NCBI RefSeq assembly: GCF_014145675.1 | Contig: NZ_JACGZW010000001.1 | Location: 372,001 to 436,000, forward strand | From: Amycolatopsis dendrobii | GTDB taxonomy: Bacteria; Actinomycetota; Actinomycetes; Mycobacteriales; Pseudonocardiaceae | Length of the DNA: 64,000 nucleotides | Direction of reading: 5' to 3' | Part shown: positions 16,429 to 24,326 of the stretch, in pieces | Layout of the letters: each line of letters begins with the position of its first letter | How positions within the stretch are numbered: the stretch's first letter is position 1 | The notes under the pieces: generated by a model | What the model was told of the DNA's origin: nothing | Seen by the model: the letters and a program-made list of their open reading frames with translations, nothing else | The model's database searches: none | Position numbers and translations under genes: made by a program

Positions 16429-17058
16429 TCATCGCGCGGTGGCGCGGGCGAACAGGTCCGCCAGTTCCCGGCCGTAGCGGTCCAGGTCCACGGACGGATC
16501 GGCGGCGTACGCGGCGGCGACCCCGTCGATGGCCTGCGCGATCGACAGCGCCACGATCTCCGGCGAGATGTCGCCGAACGCCCCTTCCTTGCGGCCCTGT
16601 TCCAGCTGCCGCCGCAGCGCGCCGGTGCGCAGCTGCCCGACCATGACGCCGGTCATCGCCCATCCGTCGCGGTCGTCGGCGTGCGCGGCCATCTCGACCA
16701 GCACCCGCTCGCATTGCGGGTAGTCGCGGAGGAACGCGACGGAAGTCTCGATGTACGCGCGCAGGTTTCCCGGCCGGTCCGCCGGGTCGACGCCCTGGCT
16801 GCGCTCGCGCAGGTATTCCGATTTGGTCTCGGACACCGTGCTCAGCACCGCCTGCATGAGGCCGGCCTTGTTCGTGAAGTGATAGGAGATCAGCCGCGTG
16901 CTGCTGAGCCCGGCCCGTTCCTTGATGCGCGCGAAGGTGGTGCGCGCGTACCCGTGGTCGGCGATCGTGGCGATGGTCGCGCCGATGATCTGGGCCCGGG
17001 TGGTGGCCTCGGTGACGCTCAGGCCGAGTTCGGCTTGCGTGTCGATGTTTACTTGCAT
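16429..17058 (-). CDS. TetR-family regulator, inserted in the conserved block
   Basis: This is a 209-residue protein. The helix-turn-helix is at about 18-62 (TRAQIIGATIATIADHGYAR, TTFARIKERAGLSS, YHFTNKAGLMQAVL), and the rest is a helical ligand domain. It reads against all neighbours between the nuclease and the second merR, a junction normally without a gene. ATG 17058 was chosen because a longer start would translate through the palindrome CAAGTTACTTG at 17065-17075, its likely autoregulatory operator. No target enzyme gene lies beside it, so its regulon must be elsewhere or just itself. Confidence 0.85.
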   Translation of the reverse strand: MQVNIDTQAELGLSVTEATTRAQIIGATIATIADHGYARTTFARIKERAGLSSTRLISYHFTNKAGLMQAVLSTVSETKSEYLRERSQGVDPADRPGNLRAYIETSVAFLRDYPQCERVLVEMAAHADDRDGWAMTGVMVGQLRTGALRRQLEQGRKEGAFGDISPEIVALSIAQAIDGVAAAYAADPSVDLDRYGRELADLFARATAR

Positions 17059-17064
17059 GACTAA

Positions 17065-17075
17065 CAAGTTACTTG
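17065..17075. promoter_or_regulatory. Palindromic operator of the TetR gene
   Basis: CAAGTTACTTG is a perfect palindrome around one base, 7 bases upstream of the TetR start. The extra ACTTG at 17051-17055 makes a second inverted half with the CAAGT, and TTACTTG occurs twice 20 bases apart. Autoregulation is inferred. Confidence 0.5.
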
Positions 17076-17317
17076 GCTGAGTAAAAAGTGTCAATCCCGT
17101 ACGGCGAACGGGCCAAAGCCTCGACACGGGCTTGAGGTCCGCCGCGCGTCGCGTTGACCGGCTCGCGGCGCAGCCTTACCGTCAAAGGCGGTAAATCGCC
17201 ACGATGTGATTCGCCGACCCGGCGCGCTCGTGGCAGTTTTCCCCGGCCGATCCCGATCCTGGGCTCGACCGGCCTGTCGAACGCCCCGCCGCGAGGCCGG
17301 GCGAGGGGAGGCTTGCG

Positions 17318-17899
17318 GTGGTCGAGGCTGGTCGTCCGGAGATACCTGCCGGACCTGTCGCCGACGGCGAGCAGGGCGAGCTGTTCCCCGACGCCTCGCT
17401 GCCCGACGAGCTGGTCGGCTACCGCGGTCCCGCGGCCTGCCAGATCGCCGGGATCACCTACCGCCAGCTGGACTACTGGGCGCGCACGAAGCTGGTAGCG
17501 CCCAGCATCCGGACGGCGCACGGTTCGGGGTCGCAGCGGCTGTACTCGTTCAAGGACATCCTGGTCCTCAAGGTCGTGAAACGCCTGCTGGACACCGGGG
17601 TCTCCCTGCAGAACATCCGCGTCGCGGTGGACCACCTGCGCGTGCGCGGGGTGCGCGACCTGGCGAAGGTCACGCTGTTCTCCGACGGCACCACGGTGTA
17701 CGAATGCACGTCGCCGGAGGAGATCGTGGATCTGCTCCAGGGTGGCCAGGGCGTGTTCGGCATCGCGGTCAGCGGGGCGATGCAGGAGATCAGCGGCACG
17801 ATCCACGAGTTCCCGGCCGAGCGCGCCGACGGCGGTCTGGTCGAGGCCGTCGTGCCCGACGAGCTGACGCAGCGCCGCAACGCCCGCCGCACGGGCTGA
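17318..17899 (+). CDS. MerR-family regulator, Rv1830-like
   Basis: This is a 193-residue protein. After an acidic N-terminus, a winged helix spans about 34-105 (GYRGPAACQIAGITYRQLDY, WARTKLVAPS, QRLYSFKDILVLKVVKRLLD) and the C-terminal part is short. GTG 17318 follows GAGGGGAGG. It is the last protein gene of the conserved block. In mycobacteria the homologue Rv1830 sits just upstream of the glycine riboswitch/gcvB unit and influences growth and drug tolerance. The target genes here are unknown. Confidence 0.88.
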   Translation: MVEAGRPEIPAGPVADGEQGELFPDASLPDELVGYRGPAACQIAGITYRQLDYWARTKLVAPSIRTAHGSGSQRLYSFKDILVLKVVKRLLDTGVSLQNIRVAVDHLRVRGVRDLAKVTLFSDGTTVYECTSPEEIVDLLQGGQGVFGIAVSGAMQEISGTIHEFPAERADGGLVEAVVPDELTQRRNARRTG

Positions 17900-17912
17900 T
17901 CTTGGTCCGCGC

Positions 17913-17918
17913 TAGACT
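17913..17918 (+). promoter_or_regulatory. -10 element of the glycine riboswitch
   Basis: TAGACT matches TANNNT and lies about 15-20 bases before the riboswitch. It gives this RNA its own promoter, starting 14 bases after the merR stop codon. The -35 element is not obvious. Confidence 0.5.
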
Positions 17919-17934
17919 GGGCGCGCGATCGACG

Positions 17935-18150
17935 AACCCGCGCGGGAGAGACCGAACCGGCATCCCCGGTCCGGCGCCGAAGGAGCAAGTCCTCCCCGGA
18001 ACCTCTCAGGCACCCTGGACCGCGCGGACGAGACGCCTCTGGAAAGCGCCTCGGCAGGAGACCACCAGCCGATGCCGCCGACGGTGCAAACCCGGCTATC
18101 CACGCGGGTGAAACTCTCAGGCGCCCCGCGGGGTACGGACAGAGTGGGGA
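17935..18150 (+). ncRNA. Tandem glycine riboswitch without a downstream gene
   Basis: The first aptamer holds GCGGGAGAGACCG, GCGCCGAAGGAGCAAGT and CCTCTCAGGCACC, then GGACGAGACGCCTCTGGAAA. The second holds GACGGTGCAAACCC, GGGTGAAACTCTCAGG and ACGGACAGAGTGGGG. These are the conserved blocks of both glycine aptamers. Normally such an RNA precedes gcvP or another glycine cleavage gene. Here the next 110 bases hold four hairpins and the next gene (18262-18636) is on the opposite strand and convergent, so nothing is left to control in cis. Boundaries are approximate. Confidence 0.88.
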
Positions 18151-18152
18151 GG

Positions 18153-18176
18153 GCCACGCCTCTTTTCCGGCGTGGC
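18153..18176 (+). terminator. Hairpin directly after the glycine riboswitch
   Basis: GCCACGCC (18153-18160) pairs with GGCGTGGC (18169-18176) around TCTTTTCC. It is placed like a riboswitch expression platform or terminator. Confidence 0.6.
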
Positions 18177-18189
18177 GGCTTCGCCGGGT

Positions 18190-18221
18190 GAGGTTCAGAC
18201 CACCCGGGAGGTCTGAACCTC
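18190..18221. terminator. 12-bp perfect hairpin
   Basis: GAGGTTCAGACC and GGTCTGAACCTC pair exactly around an 8-base loop. It separates the riboswitch transcript from the convergent SnoaL-like gene. Confidence 0.65.
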
Positions 18222-18226
18222 GGCTC

Positions 18227-18260
18227 TGTGGTCAAGACCACAACCCCGGCGTTTCCGGGG
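18227..18260. terminator. Two further short hairpins before the SnoaL-like stop codon
   Basis: TGTGGTC pairs with GACCACA (18227-18242), and CCCCGG pairs with CCGGGG (18244-18260). With the two stems before them they make four hairpins in about 110 bases. Confidence 0.5.
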
Positions 18261-18261
18261 A

Positions 18262-18636
18262 TCAGCCCGGGATCTTGTCCAGGAAACCGTGCACCTTGGC
18301 GATCCGGCCGTCGGCGATCTCGATGACGTCGAACCCGATCGCGATCGGCTCGGGGGCGCCCGGAGCCGACAGGTACCACTGGAACCGGGCGAGATCGTGG
18401 TGCGCGTCCGGCTCCGCGGGCAGGCTGAAGACCAGCCCGGCGAACTGTTCCTGCGCGGTGCCGATGAATCCGTCGATCTCGTCCTGTCCGGTGACCGCGC
18501 CGAGCGGATCGGTGTAGGTCGCGCCCGGGGCGAACACCTCCGAGACGAGCCTGCGGCGCTGCTGCGGGTCGGTCTCGTTCCAGACGTCGAGGTAGCGGCG
18601 GGCGAGGTCGGTCGCGGTCGGTGCGGTGGCGGTCAT
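18262..18636 (-). CDS. SnoaL-like/NTF2-fold protein
   Basis: This is a 124-residue protein: helical ATDLARRYLDVWNETDPQQRRRLV, then FAPGATYTDPLGAVTGQDEIDGFI, then a curved sheet ending IAIGFDVIEIADGRIAKVHGFLD. This is the SnoaL/NTF2 cone fold used by small hydrolases, isomerases and binding proteins. ATG 18636 follows AGGAGG. It stands alone, divergent from the nucleotidyltransferase-like gene and convergent with the riboswitch. The ligand is not known. Confidence 0.8.
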   Translation of the reverse strand: MTATAPTATDLARRYLDVWNETDPQQRRRLVSEVFAPGATYTDPLGAVTGQDEIDGFIGTAQEQFAGLVFSLPAEPDAHHDLARFQWYLSAPGAPEPIAIGFDVIEIADGRIAKVHGFLDKIPG

Positions 18637-18746
18637 GTCGGGGTCCTCCTTGTGTCGTCCCGTTTTCGGCAGGGCCAAGCGTGTCCGAAGATCCGCGGCT
18701 GGTCGATTACGCGGGAGGTAATCGGTTCGCCGTGCTAAACCGGGGC

Positions 18747-19343
18747 ATGGACTACGGCCGCCTGGCGATCGACCGGCAACTGGAGAAATTCCGCGAGATC
18801 GTGACACGCAACGAGTTGGTGTCCGAAGTGCTCGCGCGAGCGGCGGAGCCGGCTCTTCCCGGCTGGTATCTGACGGCGGGCTGCCTGTGCCAGACCGTGT
18901 GGAACGTGGTGACCGGACGCCCGCCCGCCGAGGGCATCAAGGACTACGACCTGTTCTACTTCGACGATTCGGATCTCAGCTGGGACGCGGAGAACGCGGT
19001 CATCGAGGAGGGCGTCCGGAGGTTCGGGGATCTCCCGGCGACAGTGGAGATCCGCAACGAGGCGCGGGTGCACCTCTGGTACGAGGACCGCTTCGGCGTG
19101 CCGTGCGCGCCGTACCCGTCCACCGAGGCGGCCATCGATTCGTTCCCCTCCACGACGCCGTGCCTCGGGATCCGCCTCGTCGGAGAGGAGTGGCGGGTTT
19201 ACGCGCCGCACGGCTTCTCGGACCTGTTCGACCTCGTCGTGCGGCCGAACCCCGGGCACGCGCCGCGGAGCAGCTATGAGGCGAAAGCCCGGCGCTGGCA
19301 AGAACAATGGCCGGAGTTGACCGTTCTGCCGTGGCCCGGTTGA
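18747..19343 (+). CDS. Nucleotidyltransferase-like protein (DUF925/COG3575 type)
   Basis: This is a 198-residue protein. The segment LTAGCLCQTVWN followed by EGIKDYDLFYFDDSDLSWDA shows the D-x-D pair of a minimal nucleotidyltransferase fold as in COG3575 proteins. Later conserved parts are RVHLWYEDRFGVPCAPYPST and APHGFSDLFDLVVRPNP. ATG 18747 was chosen on homologue length; in-frame sequence extends upstream without a clear ribosome-binding site. Members are widespread and uncharacterised. It is the only plus-strand gene between the SnoaL-like and TetR genes. Confidence 0.75.
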   Translation: MDYGRLAIDRQLEKFREIVTRNELVSEVLARAAEPALPGWYLTAGCLCQTVWNVVTGRPPAEGIKDYDLFYFDDSDLSWDAENAVIEEGVRRFGDLPATVEIRNEARVHLWYEDRFGVPCAPYPSTEAAIDSFPSTTPCLGIRLVGEEWRVYAPHGFSDLFDLVVRPNPGHAPRSSYEAKARRWQEQWPELTVLPWPG

Positions 19344-19365
19344 CGGGGGTGCCGGCTCGGGCGTA

Positions 19366-19390
19366 GTTTCGATACGAAACGGTAGCGTAT
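19366..19390. promoter_or_regulatory. Operator region of the TetR-NmrA pair
   Basis: GTTTCGATACGAAAC (19366-19380) has 6-bp inverted arms. Overlapping it, ATACG at 19372-19376 and CGTAT at 19386-19390 form a wider inverted repeat with 9 bases between. It lies 15 bases before the TetR start, as an autoregulatory site would. Confidence 0.55.
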
Positions 19391-19404
19391 TGAAAAGGGA
19401 GCCG

Positions 19405-19977
19405 ATGGAAGCGCCGGGAGTGGGCAGGCCGCGCGATGCCCGCAGGGATGCCGCGATCCACGAGGCGGCCTTGGCGCTGCTGCGCGAAGCCGGATACGAC
19501 CAGCTGTCCATCGAAGCGATCGCGGCCCGTGCCGGTGTTGCCAAGACGACGGTTTACCGGCGGTACCGCGACAAAGCGGCCCTCGTCGCGGCGGCGGTGG
19601 AGCAGCGGCAAACCTCGGTTCCGCCCGAGGCGGTCTCCGGCGGACTGCGGGAAAACGTGCTGGCCGTCGTGCGGTGGCTGGCGCGCGAGATCGCCGAGCA
19701 GGAGATCGGGGTGCTGGGCGCGCTGTTCGCGGGGATGCGCAGCGATCCGCGGCTCGCGGACGAGATGCGCCGGATCCTGCGCCGGGACCAGACGGCGATG
19801 GCGGATCGGCTGCCGCGCACCGCATGGGCGCCTGGCGCGGCTGAGCTGTTCGCCGAAGTCGCGCCGGGAGTGATCGTGCACCGGATCGTCTTCGCCGGCG
19901 AGCCGTGCGACGAGCCGTTCCTGCGGCATCTCGTGGACGACATCCTGCTGCCATTGCTGAAGGGAATCCGGGCATGA
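19405..19977 (+). CDS. TetR-family regulator
   Basis: This is a 190-residue protein. The HTH is at about 15-60 (RRDAAIHEAALALLREAGYD, LSIEAIAARAGVAKTTVYRR, YRDKAALVAAAV), with a C-terminal domain of the TetR_C_11 sort. ATG 19405 follows AAAGGGAG; an in-frame TTG at 19390 is inside the operator. The stop overlaps the NmrA-type reductase start (ATGA), so the repressor and enzyme are translationally coupled and probably co-controlled from the palindromes at 19366-19390. Confidence 0.9.
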   Translation: MEAPGVGRPRDARRDAAIHEAALALLREAGYDQLSIEAIAARAGVAKTTVYRRYRDKAALVAAAVEQRQTSVPPEAVSGGLRENVLAVVRWLAREIAEQEIGVLGALFAGMRSDPRLADEMRRILRRDQTAMADRLPRTAWAPGAAELFAEVAPGVIVHRIVFAGEPCDEPFLRHLVDDILLPLLKGIRA

Positions 19978-20792
19978 TCGTGATCACGGGGGCGACCGGC
20001 GCGCTCAACGGGGCGACTGTGGAGCATCTGCTCAAGCGCGTCCCGGCGGAGGAGATCGGCGTCAGCGTCCGGGATGTCGCCAAGGCGCGGCACCTCGCGG
20101 ACCGGGGTGTGCGGGTGCGGCAGGGCTCCTACGAGGATCCCGCGGCACTGCGGAAATCGTTTGAAGGGGCGGAAAAAGTCCTGCTGGTCTCCTCGAACGA
20201 TCCGCACGCGGACGGAGTCGGTCTGCACCGCGCGGGCATCGAGGCGGCGGTAGCGGCCGGGGCGCAACGGATCCTGTACACCAGTCATCAGAATTCCCGG
20301 ATGGACACGCCTTTTCCGCCAGGTCCGGAGCACGCGGCGACCGAGCGGATCCTCGCCGGGTCCGGGGTCGCGTGGACCGCGCTGCGCAACGGGTTCTACG
20401 CGCACAGCATCGGCTGGCTGCTCGGGAACTGGCGGGAGGACGGGGTGATCGAGGCCCCGGCGGACGGCCCGGTTTCGTGGACCGATCGGGCGGATGCCGC
20501 GGAAGCGGCGGCGGTGATTCTGGCCGGGGACAGGGCATTCGACGGACCGGTGACGCTGACCGCTCGGCAGGCGGTGACGTTCGACGACGTGGCCGAACTC
20601 GCGTCGCGGGTCAGCGGGCGTGCGGTGCGGCGCGTCGTGGTGGGGGACGAGGAGTGGGTCGCGGGCGAGCCGGAAGAGGCGGCGCGGATGAAGCTGTCGA
20701 TGTTCGAGGCCTCCCGGCAAGGCCACTTCGCCGAGACGAGCCCGGTACTGGCCGAGCTTCTCGGCCGCGAACCACGCGGAATCACGCTCTAG
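19974..20792 (+). CDS. NmrA-like NAD(P)-binding protein
   Basis: This is a 272-residue atypical short-chain dehydrogenase. MIVITGATGALNGATVEHLL is the dinucleotide loop; the third glycine position is Asn. VSVRDVAKARHLADRGVRVRQG, ILYTSHQNS and WTALRNGFYAHS are typical of NmrA/HSCARG quinone-reductase-like proteins. It likely senses or uses NADPH, perhaps with a quinone or azo substrate. It overlaps the TetR gene by four bases and its 3' end overlaps the convergent LysR gene by 11 bases. Confidence 0.85.
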   Translation: MIVITGATGALNGATVEHLLKRVPAEEIGVSVRDVAKARHLADRGVRVRQGSYEDPAALRKSFEGAEKVLLVSSNDPHADGVGLHRAGIEAAVAAGAQRILYTSHQNSRMDTPFPPGPEHAATERILAGSGVAWTALRNGFYAHSIGWLLGNWREDGVIEAPADGPVSWTDRADAAEAAAVILAGDRAFDGPVTLTARQAVTFDDVAELASRVSGRAVRRVVVGDEEWVAGEPEEAARMKLSMFEASRQGHFAETSPVLAELLGREPRGITL

Positions 20793-21684
20793 AACCGAAA
20801 AACTCCCGGCAGAAAGCGCGAAACGTCTCCGCCCGCCGGGTCAGCCGCGCGCCCTCCGCGCGGGCCAGCACGACCGGCGTCGTCGGAACCCGCTCGCGCA
20901 GCGGACGTACGGCGAACGGCGTGCCCTCGACGGAAAGTTCCAGCGGCGGCCGCTGCACGGAAAGCGTGTAGCCCAGGCCCCGGGCGACCAGCGCGCGCGC
21001 CAGTTCGAAGCTCGTCGTCCGGTGCGCGACCGGCATCGGCAGGCCGACAGCGGCGAAGACGTCCCGGAAATAGCGTTCCGACGGCGGTACGTCCAGCAGG
21101 ACGAACGGTTCGCCGGCCAAGGCGCGCAGCGAAACCGTCTTGCGGCGGGCCAACGGGTGCGCCAAGGGGAGGAGCACGCTCGGCGGCTGGTCGTACAGCG
21201 TGTCCGCCGCGATCCCGGGCATCAGGTCCTGCCGGTACAGCACGGCGAGGTCGCAGCGGCCCTCCAGCAGGAGGTGCTGCAGGTCAGGCAGGGTGCCTTC
21301 GACGAAGGAGACGTCGACTTCCGGGTGCTGGGCGCGGAAGGTCGCCAGCGCGGCGGGCACGTGCAGCGGCGCGAGAGGGGTGTAGCAGCCGAAGTTCAGG
21401 CGTCCGGCGAGGTCTCGGCCGTAGTCGCGGGCGGTGGCGCCGAGTTCCGCCACCGAGGTGAGCACCGCGCGGGCCTCGCCGACGACCTGGCGGCCGGCGT
21501 CGGTCAGCGCGGTCGTGCGGCCGGGGCCGCGGAGGATGAGCTGCACGCCCAAAGTCCGTTCCAGCGAAGCGATCGCCAGCGACACCGCCGACTGCGACAC
21601 GTGGCAGCTGTCCGCGGCTGCGGTGAGGCCGCCGGTGTCGGCGACCGCGACCAGATACTCGAGCTGGCGCAACGAGGGAGACAT
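20782..21684 (-). CDS. LysR-family regulator
   Basis: This is a 300-residue LTTR. The HTH is at 4-60 (LRQLEYLVAVADTGGLTAAA, CHVSQSAVSLAIASLERTLG), and the substrate-binding domain runs from about 90 to the end. It is divergent from the nitroreductase gene; the 70-base gap holds TTCAC-N7-GTGAA and a wider CAGTTCA...TGAACTG pair, the usual place for an LTTR site. It should control itself and the nitroreductase in response to an unknown effector. Confidence 0.92.
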   Translation of the reverse strand: MSPSLRQLEYLVAVADTGGLTAAADSCHVSQSAVSLAIASLERTLGVQLILRGPGRTTALTDAGRQVVGEARAVLTSVAELGATARDYGRDLAGRLNFGCYTPLAPLHVPAALATFRAQHPEVDVSFVEGTLPDLQHLLLEGRCDLAVLYRQDLMPGIAADTLYDQPPSVLLPLAHPLARRKTVSLRALAGEPFVLLDVPPSERYFRDVFAAVGLPMPVAHRTTSFELARALVARGLGYTLSVQRPPLELSVEGTPFAVRPLRERVPTTPVVLARAEGARLTRRAETFRAFCREFFGSRA

Positions 21685-21721
21685 CAGTTCAGCTTATGTC
21701 CTTCACGAGAAATGTGAACTG
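21685..21721. promoter_or_regulatory. LysR-type operator between the LysR and nitroreductase genes
   Basis: TTCAC (21702-21706) and GTGAA (21714-21718) form a T-N11-A-type inverted repeat. Around it CAGTTCA (21685-21691) and TGAACTG (21715-21721) form a second, exact 7-bp inverted pair. Confidence 0.6.
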
Positions 21722-21754
21722 GACCGATGACCGCCGACGCGGCAGGGTCGGGGC

Positions 21755-22444
21755 ATGACCCGGCACAAGCACCCGTTCGTCCCCTACACGCCGCCGCGGC
21801 TGTCCCCGGAGGAGAGCCTCGCCCGCGGGCAGGAGCTGTACCGGCTGCTCGACCGGCGCCGGTCGGTCCGCTGGTTCTCGCCGGACCCGGTGCCGCTCGA
21901 AGCGATCGAGACCGCGGTCCGGATCGCGAACACCGCGCCGAGCGGGGCGCACCACCAGCCGTGGACGTTCGTCGCGACGGCCGACCCGGACGTCAAGCGC
22001 GCGGTGCGCGAGGCGGCCGAGGTCGAGGAGCGGAAGTTCTACCGCGAACGCAACGCGCCGGACTGGCACGCGGCGCTCGCCCGGCTCGAAACCGACGAGC
22101 ACAAGGAATTCCTCGAAGTCGCGCCGTGGCTGGTGGTCGCGTTCGCGCAGAAGAGCACCCCGCTGCCGGACGGTTCGCTGCGGAAGAACTACTACGTCAA
22201 CGAGAGCGTCGGCATCGCGTGCGGCATGTTCATCACCGCACTGCACACGATGGGCCTGGCGACGCTCACCCACACGCCGAACCCGATGGGTTTCCTCAAC
22301 GAGGTCTTCGAGCGCCCGGTCACCGAACGGCCGTACATCCTGTTCCCGGTCGGCTATCCCGCGCCGGACTGCGAGGTGCCCGACCTCGACCGCAAACCGC
22401 TCGCCGAGGCGCTGGTGGTGCACGCGCCGTTACCTCGGGAGTAA
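21755..22444 (+). CDS. Nitroreductase-family flavoprotein
   Basis: This is a 229-residue protein with the FMN-binding start RRRSVRWFSPDPVP and NTAPSGAHHQPWTF, and the later GMFITALHTMGLATLTHTPNPMGFL. It resembles the iodotyrosine-deiodinase/BluB branch more than NfsB, since it has the extra lid-like EERKFYRERNAPDWHAAL. It reduces nitro, halo-aromatic or similar compounds with NAD(P)H, the substrate being unknown. It is under the divergent LysR. Confidence 0.88.
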   Translation: MTRHKHPFVPYTPPRLSPEESLARGQELYRLLDRRRSVRWFSPDPVPLEAIETAVRIANTAPSGAHHQPWTFVATADPDVKRAVREAAEVEERKFYRERNAPDWHAALARLETDEHKEFLEVAPWLVVAFAQKSTPLPDGSLRKNYYVNESVGIACGMFITALHTMGLATLTHTPNPMGFLNEVFERPVTERPYILFPVGYPAPDCEVPDLDRKPLAEALVVHAPLPRE

Positions 22445-22480
22445 TGGTCTCCCGGCGGGCGACGCCGTAGCGTCGGACGC

Positions 22481-23278
22481 GTGACGACCACGGTGAAGGC
22501 CCCGATCGGCGAACTGCTCCGGGAATGGCGCGACCGCCGCCGCATCAGCCAGCTCGACCTCGCGATTTCGGCGGACATTTCGACGCGCCACCTGAGCTTC
22601 GTGGAAACCGGCCGGTCCAAGCCGAGCCGGGACATGGTGCTGCGGCTGGGCGAGCACCTCGACATCCCGCTGCGCGAACGCAACCGCCTGCTGCTCGCCG
22701 CGGGCTACGCGCCCGCCTACGGCGAGTCCGACATCGGAGCGCCGGAGATGACCGTGATCCGCGAGGCCGTCCGGCGGCTGCTCGCCGGGCACGACCCGTA
22801 CCCGGCCGCGGTGGTCGACCGCGGCTGGAACCTCGTCGACGCCAACCTCAGCCTCGGCGTGCTCACCGAAGGCATCGCGCCGTCGCTGCTGACCGGCCCG
22901 GTGAACGTCCTGCGCGCGACCCTGCACCCGGACGGCATGGCGCCGCGGGTGCTGAACCTGGGGGAGTGGCGGGCCCATCTGCTGGGCAGGCTGCGCCGTC
23001 AGGTCGAGCAGACCGCGGACGCCGGGCTGGCCGAACTGCTGGAGGAACTGCGCGGATATCCGTGCGACGACGAGGTCCCCGAGGTGGAGATCCCTGGCCC
23101 GGGCGACATTTTCGTGCCGCTGCGCTACCGGCACGGGGATCTGGAGCTGACGTTCTTCAGCACGGTCGCGACCTTCGGGACGCCGCTGGACGTGACGGTC
23201 GCCGAGCTGGTGATCGAGTCGTTCTACCCGGCCGATCCGGCGACGGCGGCGTTCTTGCGCGAGCGCGTGACCGGCTGA
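22481..23278 (+). CDS. XRE regulator with MmyB-like ligand domain
   Basis: This is a 265-residue protein. The HTH at about 8-62 has LREWRDRRRISQLDLAISAD, ISTRHLSFVETGRSKPSRDM and LRLGEHLDIPLRERN. The C-terminal region from about 90 matches the MmyB-like domain (AAVVDRGWNLVDANLSLGVL), which may bind fatty acids or small ligands. It starts at GTG 22481, 36 bases after the nitroreductase. Its target is unclear; the following dehydrogenase, 20 bases downstream, is a candidate. Confidence 0.88.
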   Translation: MTTTVKAPIGELLREWRDRRRISQLDLAISADISTRHLSFVETGRSKPSRDMVLRLGEHLDIPLRERNRLLLAAGYAPAYGESDIGAPEMTVIREAVRRLLAGHDPYPAAVVDRGWNLVDANLSLGVLTEGIAPSLLTGPVNVLRATLHPDGMAPRVLNLGEWRAHLLGRLRRQVEQTADAGLAELLEELRGYPCDDEVPEVEIPGPGDIFVPLRYRHGDLELTFFSTVATFGTPLDVTVAELVIESFYPADPATAAFLRERVTG

Positions 23279-23298
23279 GCGCGGCTACGATCGGGGCC

Positions 23299-24285
23299 AT
23301 GCGGGCGTTCGTGGTGACCGGACCGGGGGAGGCCGGGCCTGCCGAGGTGCCGGAGCCGGCCGCCGGGGTCGGCGAGGTGGTCGTCGACGTGGAGCGGGCC
23401 GGGGTGTGCGGCACCGACGTCGAGTTCTTCACCGGCGAGATGCAGTACCTCGCCGACGGGCACGCCGAGTACCCGATGCGGCTCGGCCACGAATGGTGCG
23501 GCACGGTGTCGGAGGTCGGCCGGGGCGTGCATCCGGCGTGGGTCGGCCGCCGCGTCACCGGCGACACGATGCTCGGGTGCGGCGACTGCCGGCGGTGCCG
23601 GGGCGGGCGCCAGCACGTCTGCGCGGACCGGCAGGAGGTCGGGATCCGCGGCGGCCGGGCGGGAGCGCTCGCCGAACGCCTCGCCGTGCCGGTGCGCTCG
23701 CTGCACGAACTGCCCGACACGGTGGATCCCGTCGCGGGCGCGTTGGCCGAACCGGGCGGCAACGCTTGCCGGGCAGCGCGAGCGGCCGCGGGAGAACGGG
23801 TGCTCGTGCTCGGCCCGGGGACGATCGGGTTGCTCACCGCCCTGTTCCTCCAGGCCGCGGGCAGCGAGGTCCATCTGGTGGGCGCGACGCCGTGGTCGGT
23901 GGAATTCGCGCGCGGCTTGGGTTTTTCCGCCAGCACGAACGTTCCGGAGCCGCCTTTCGACGCGGTGGTCGACGCGACCGGCGATCCCTCCGCCCCCGCG
24001 CTCGCGGCCGAGGTCGTCGAACCGGCGGGGCGGATCGTCTGCATCGGACTGTCCGGACGGCCGAGCCTGCTGGACACCCGCATGCTGGCGTTGAAGGACG
24101 TCACCGCGATCGGCGTGCTGAGCGGTTCGCCGGGCTTGGCGCAGGCGATCGACGCGTACGCCTCCGGCGAGGTGGATCCGCGGCCGCTGGTGGCGGCGAC
24201 GGTCGGGCTGGGCGACGTCGCGGCAGTGCTCGGCGGGCAGCGACCGCCGGGGGCGCCGAAGATCCACGTAGACCCGCGCCGGTAA
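23299..24285 (+). CDS. Zinc-dependent medium-chain dehydrogenase
   Basis: This is a 328-residue MDR. Catalytic zinc ligands lie in AGVCGTD and LGHEW; structural zinc ligands lie in GCGDCRRCRGGRQHVC. The coenzyme fold has VLVLGPGTIGLLTALFLQAAG. It resembles threonine/sorbitol dehydrogenase-type enzymes with NAD(P). The substrate cannot be told. ATG 23299 lies 20 bases after the XRE gene. Confidence 0.87.
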   Translation: MRAFVVTGPGEAGPAEVPEPAAGVGEVVVDVERAGVCGTDVEFFTGEMQYLADGHAEYPMRLGHEWCGTVSEVGRGVHPAWVGRRVTGDTMLGCGDCRRCRGGRQHVCADRQEVGIRGGRAGALAERLAVPVRSLHELPDTVDPVAGALAEPGGNACRAARAAAGERVLVLGPGTIGLLTALFLQAAGSEVHLVGATPWSVEFARGLGFSASTNVPEPPFDAVVDATGDPSAPALAAEVVEPAGRIVCIGLSGRPSLLDTRMLALKDVTAIGVLSGSPGLAQAIDAYASGEVDPRPLVAATVGLGDVAAVLGGQRPPGAPKIHVDPRR

Positions 24286-24326
24286 ACCAGGTTGCCCGGC
24301 GGGCGCGGAAACGAGAGGGTCGGGGC

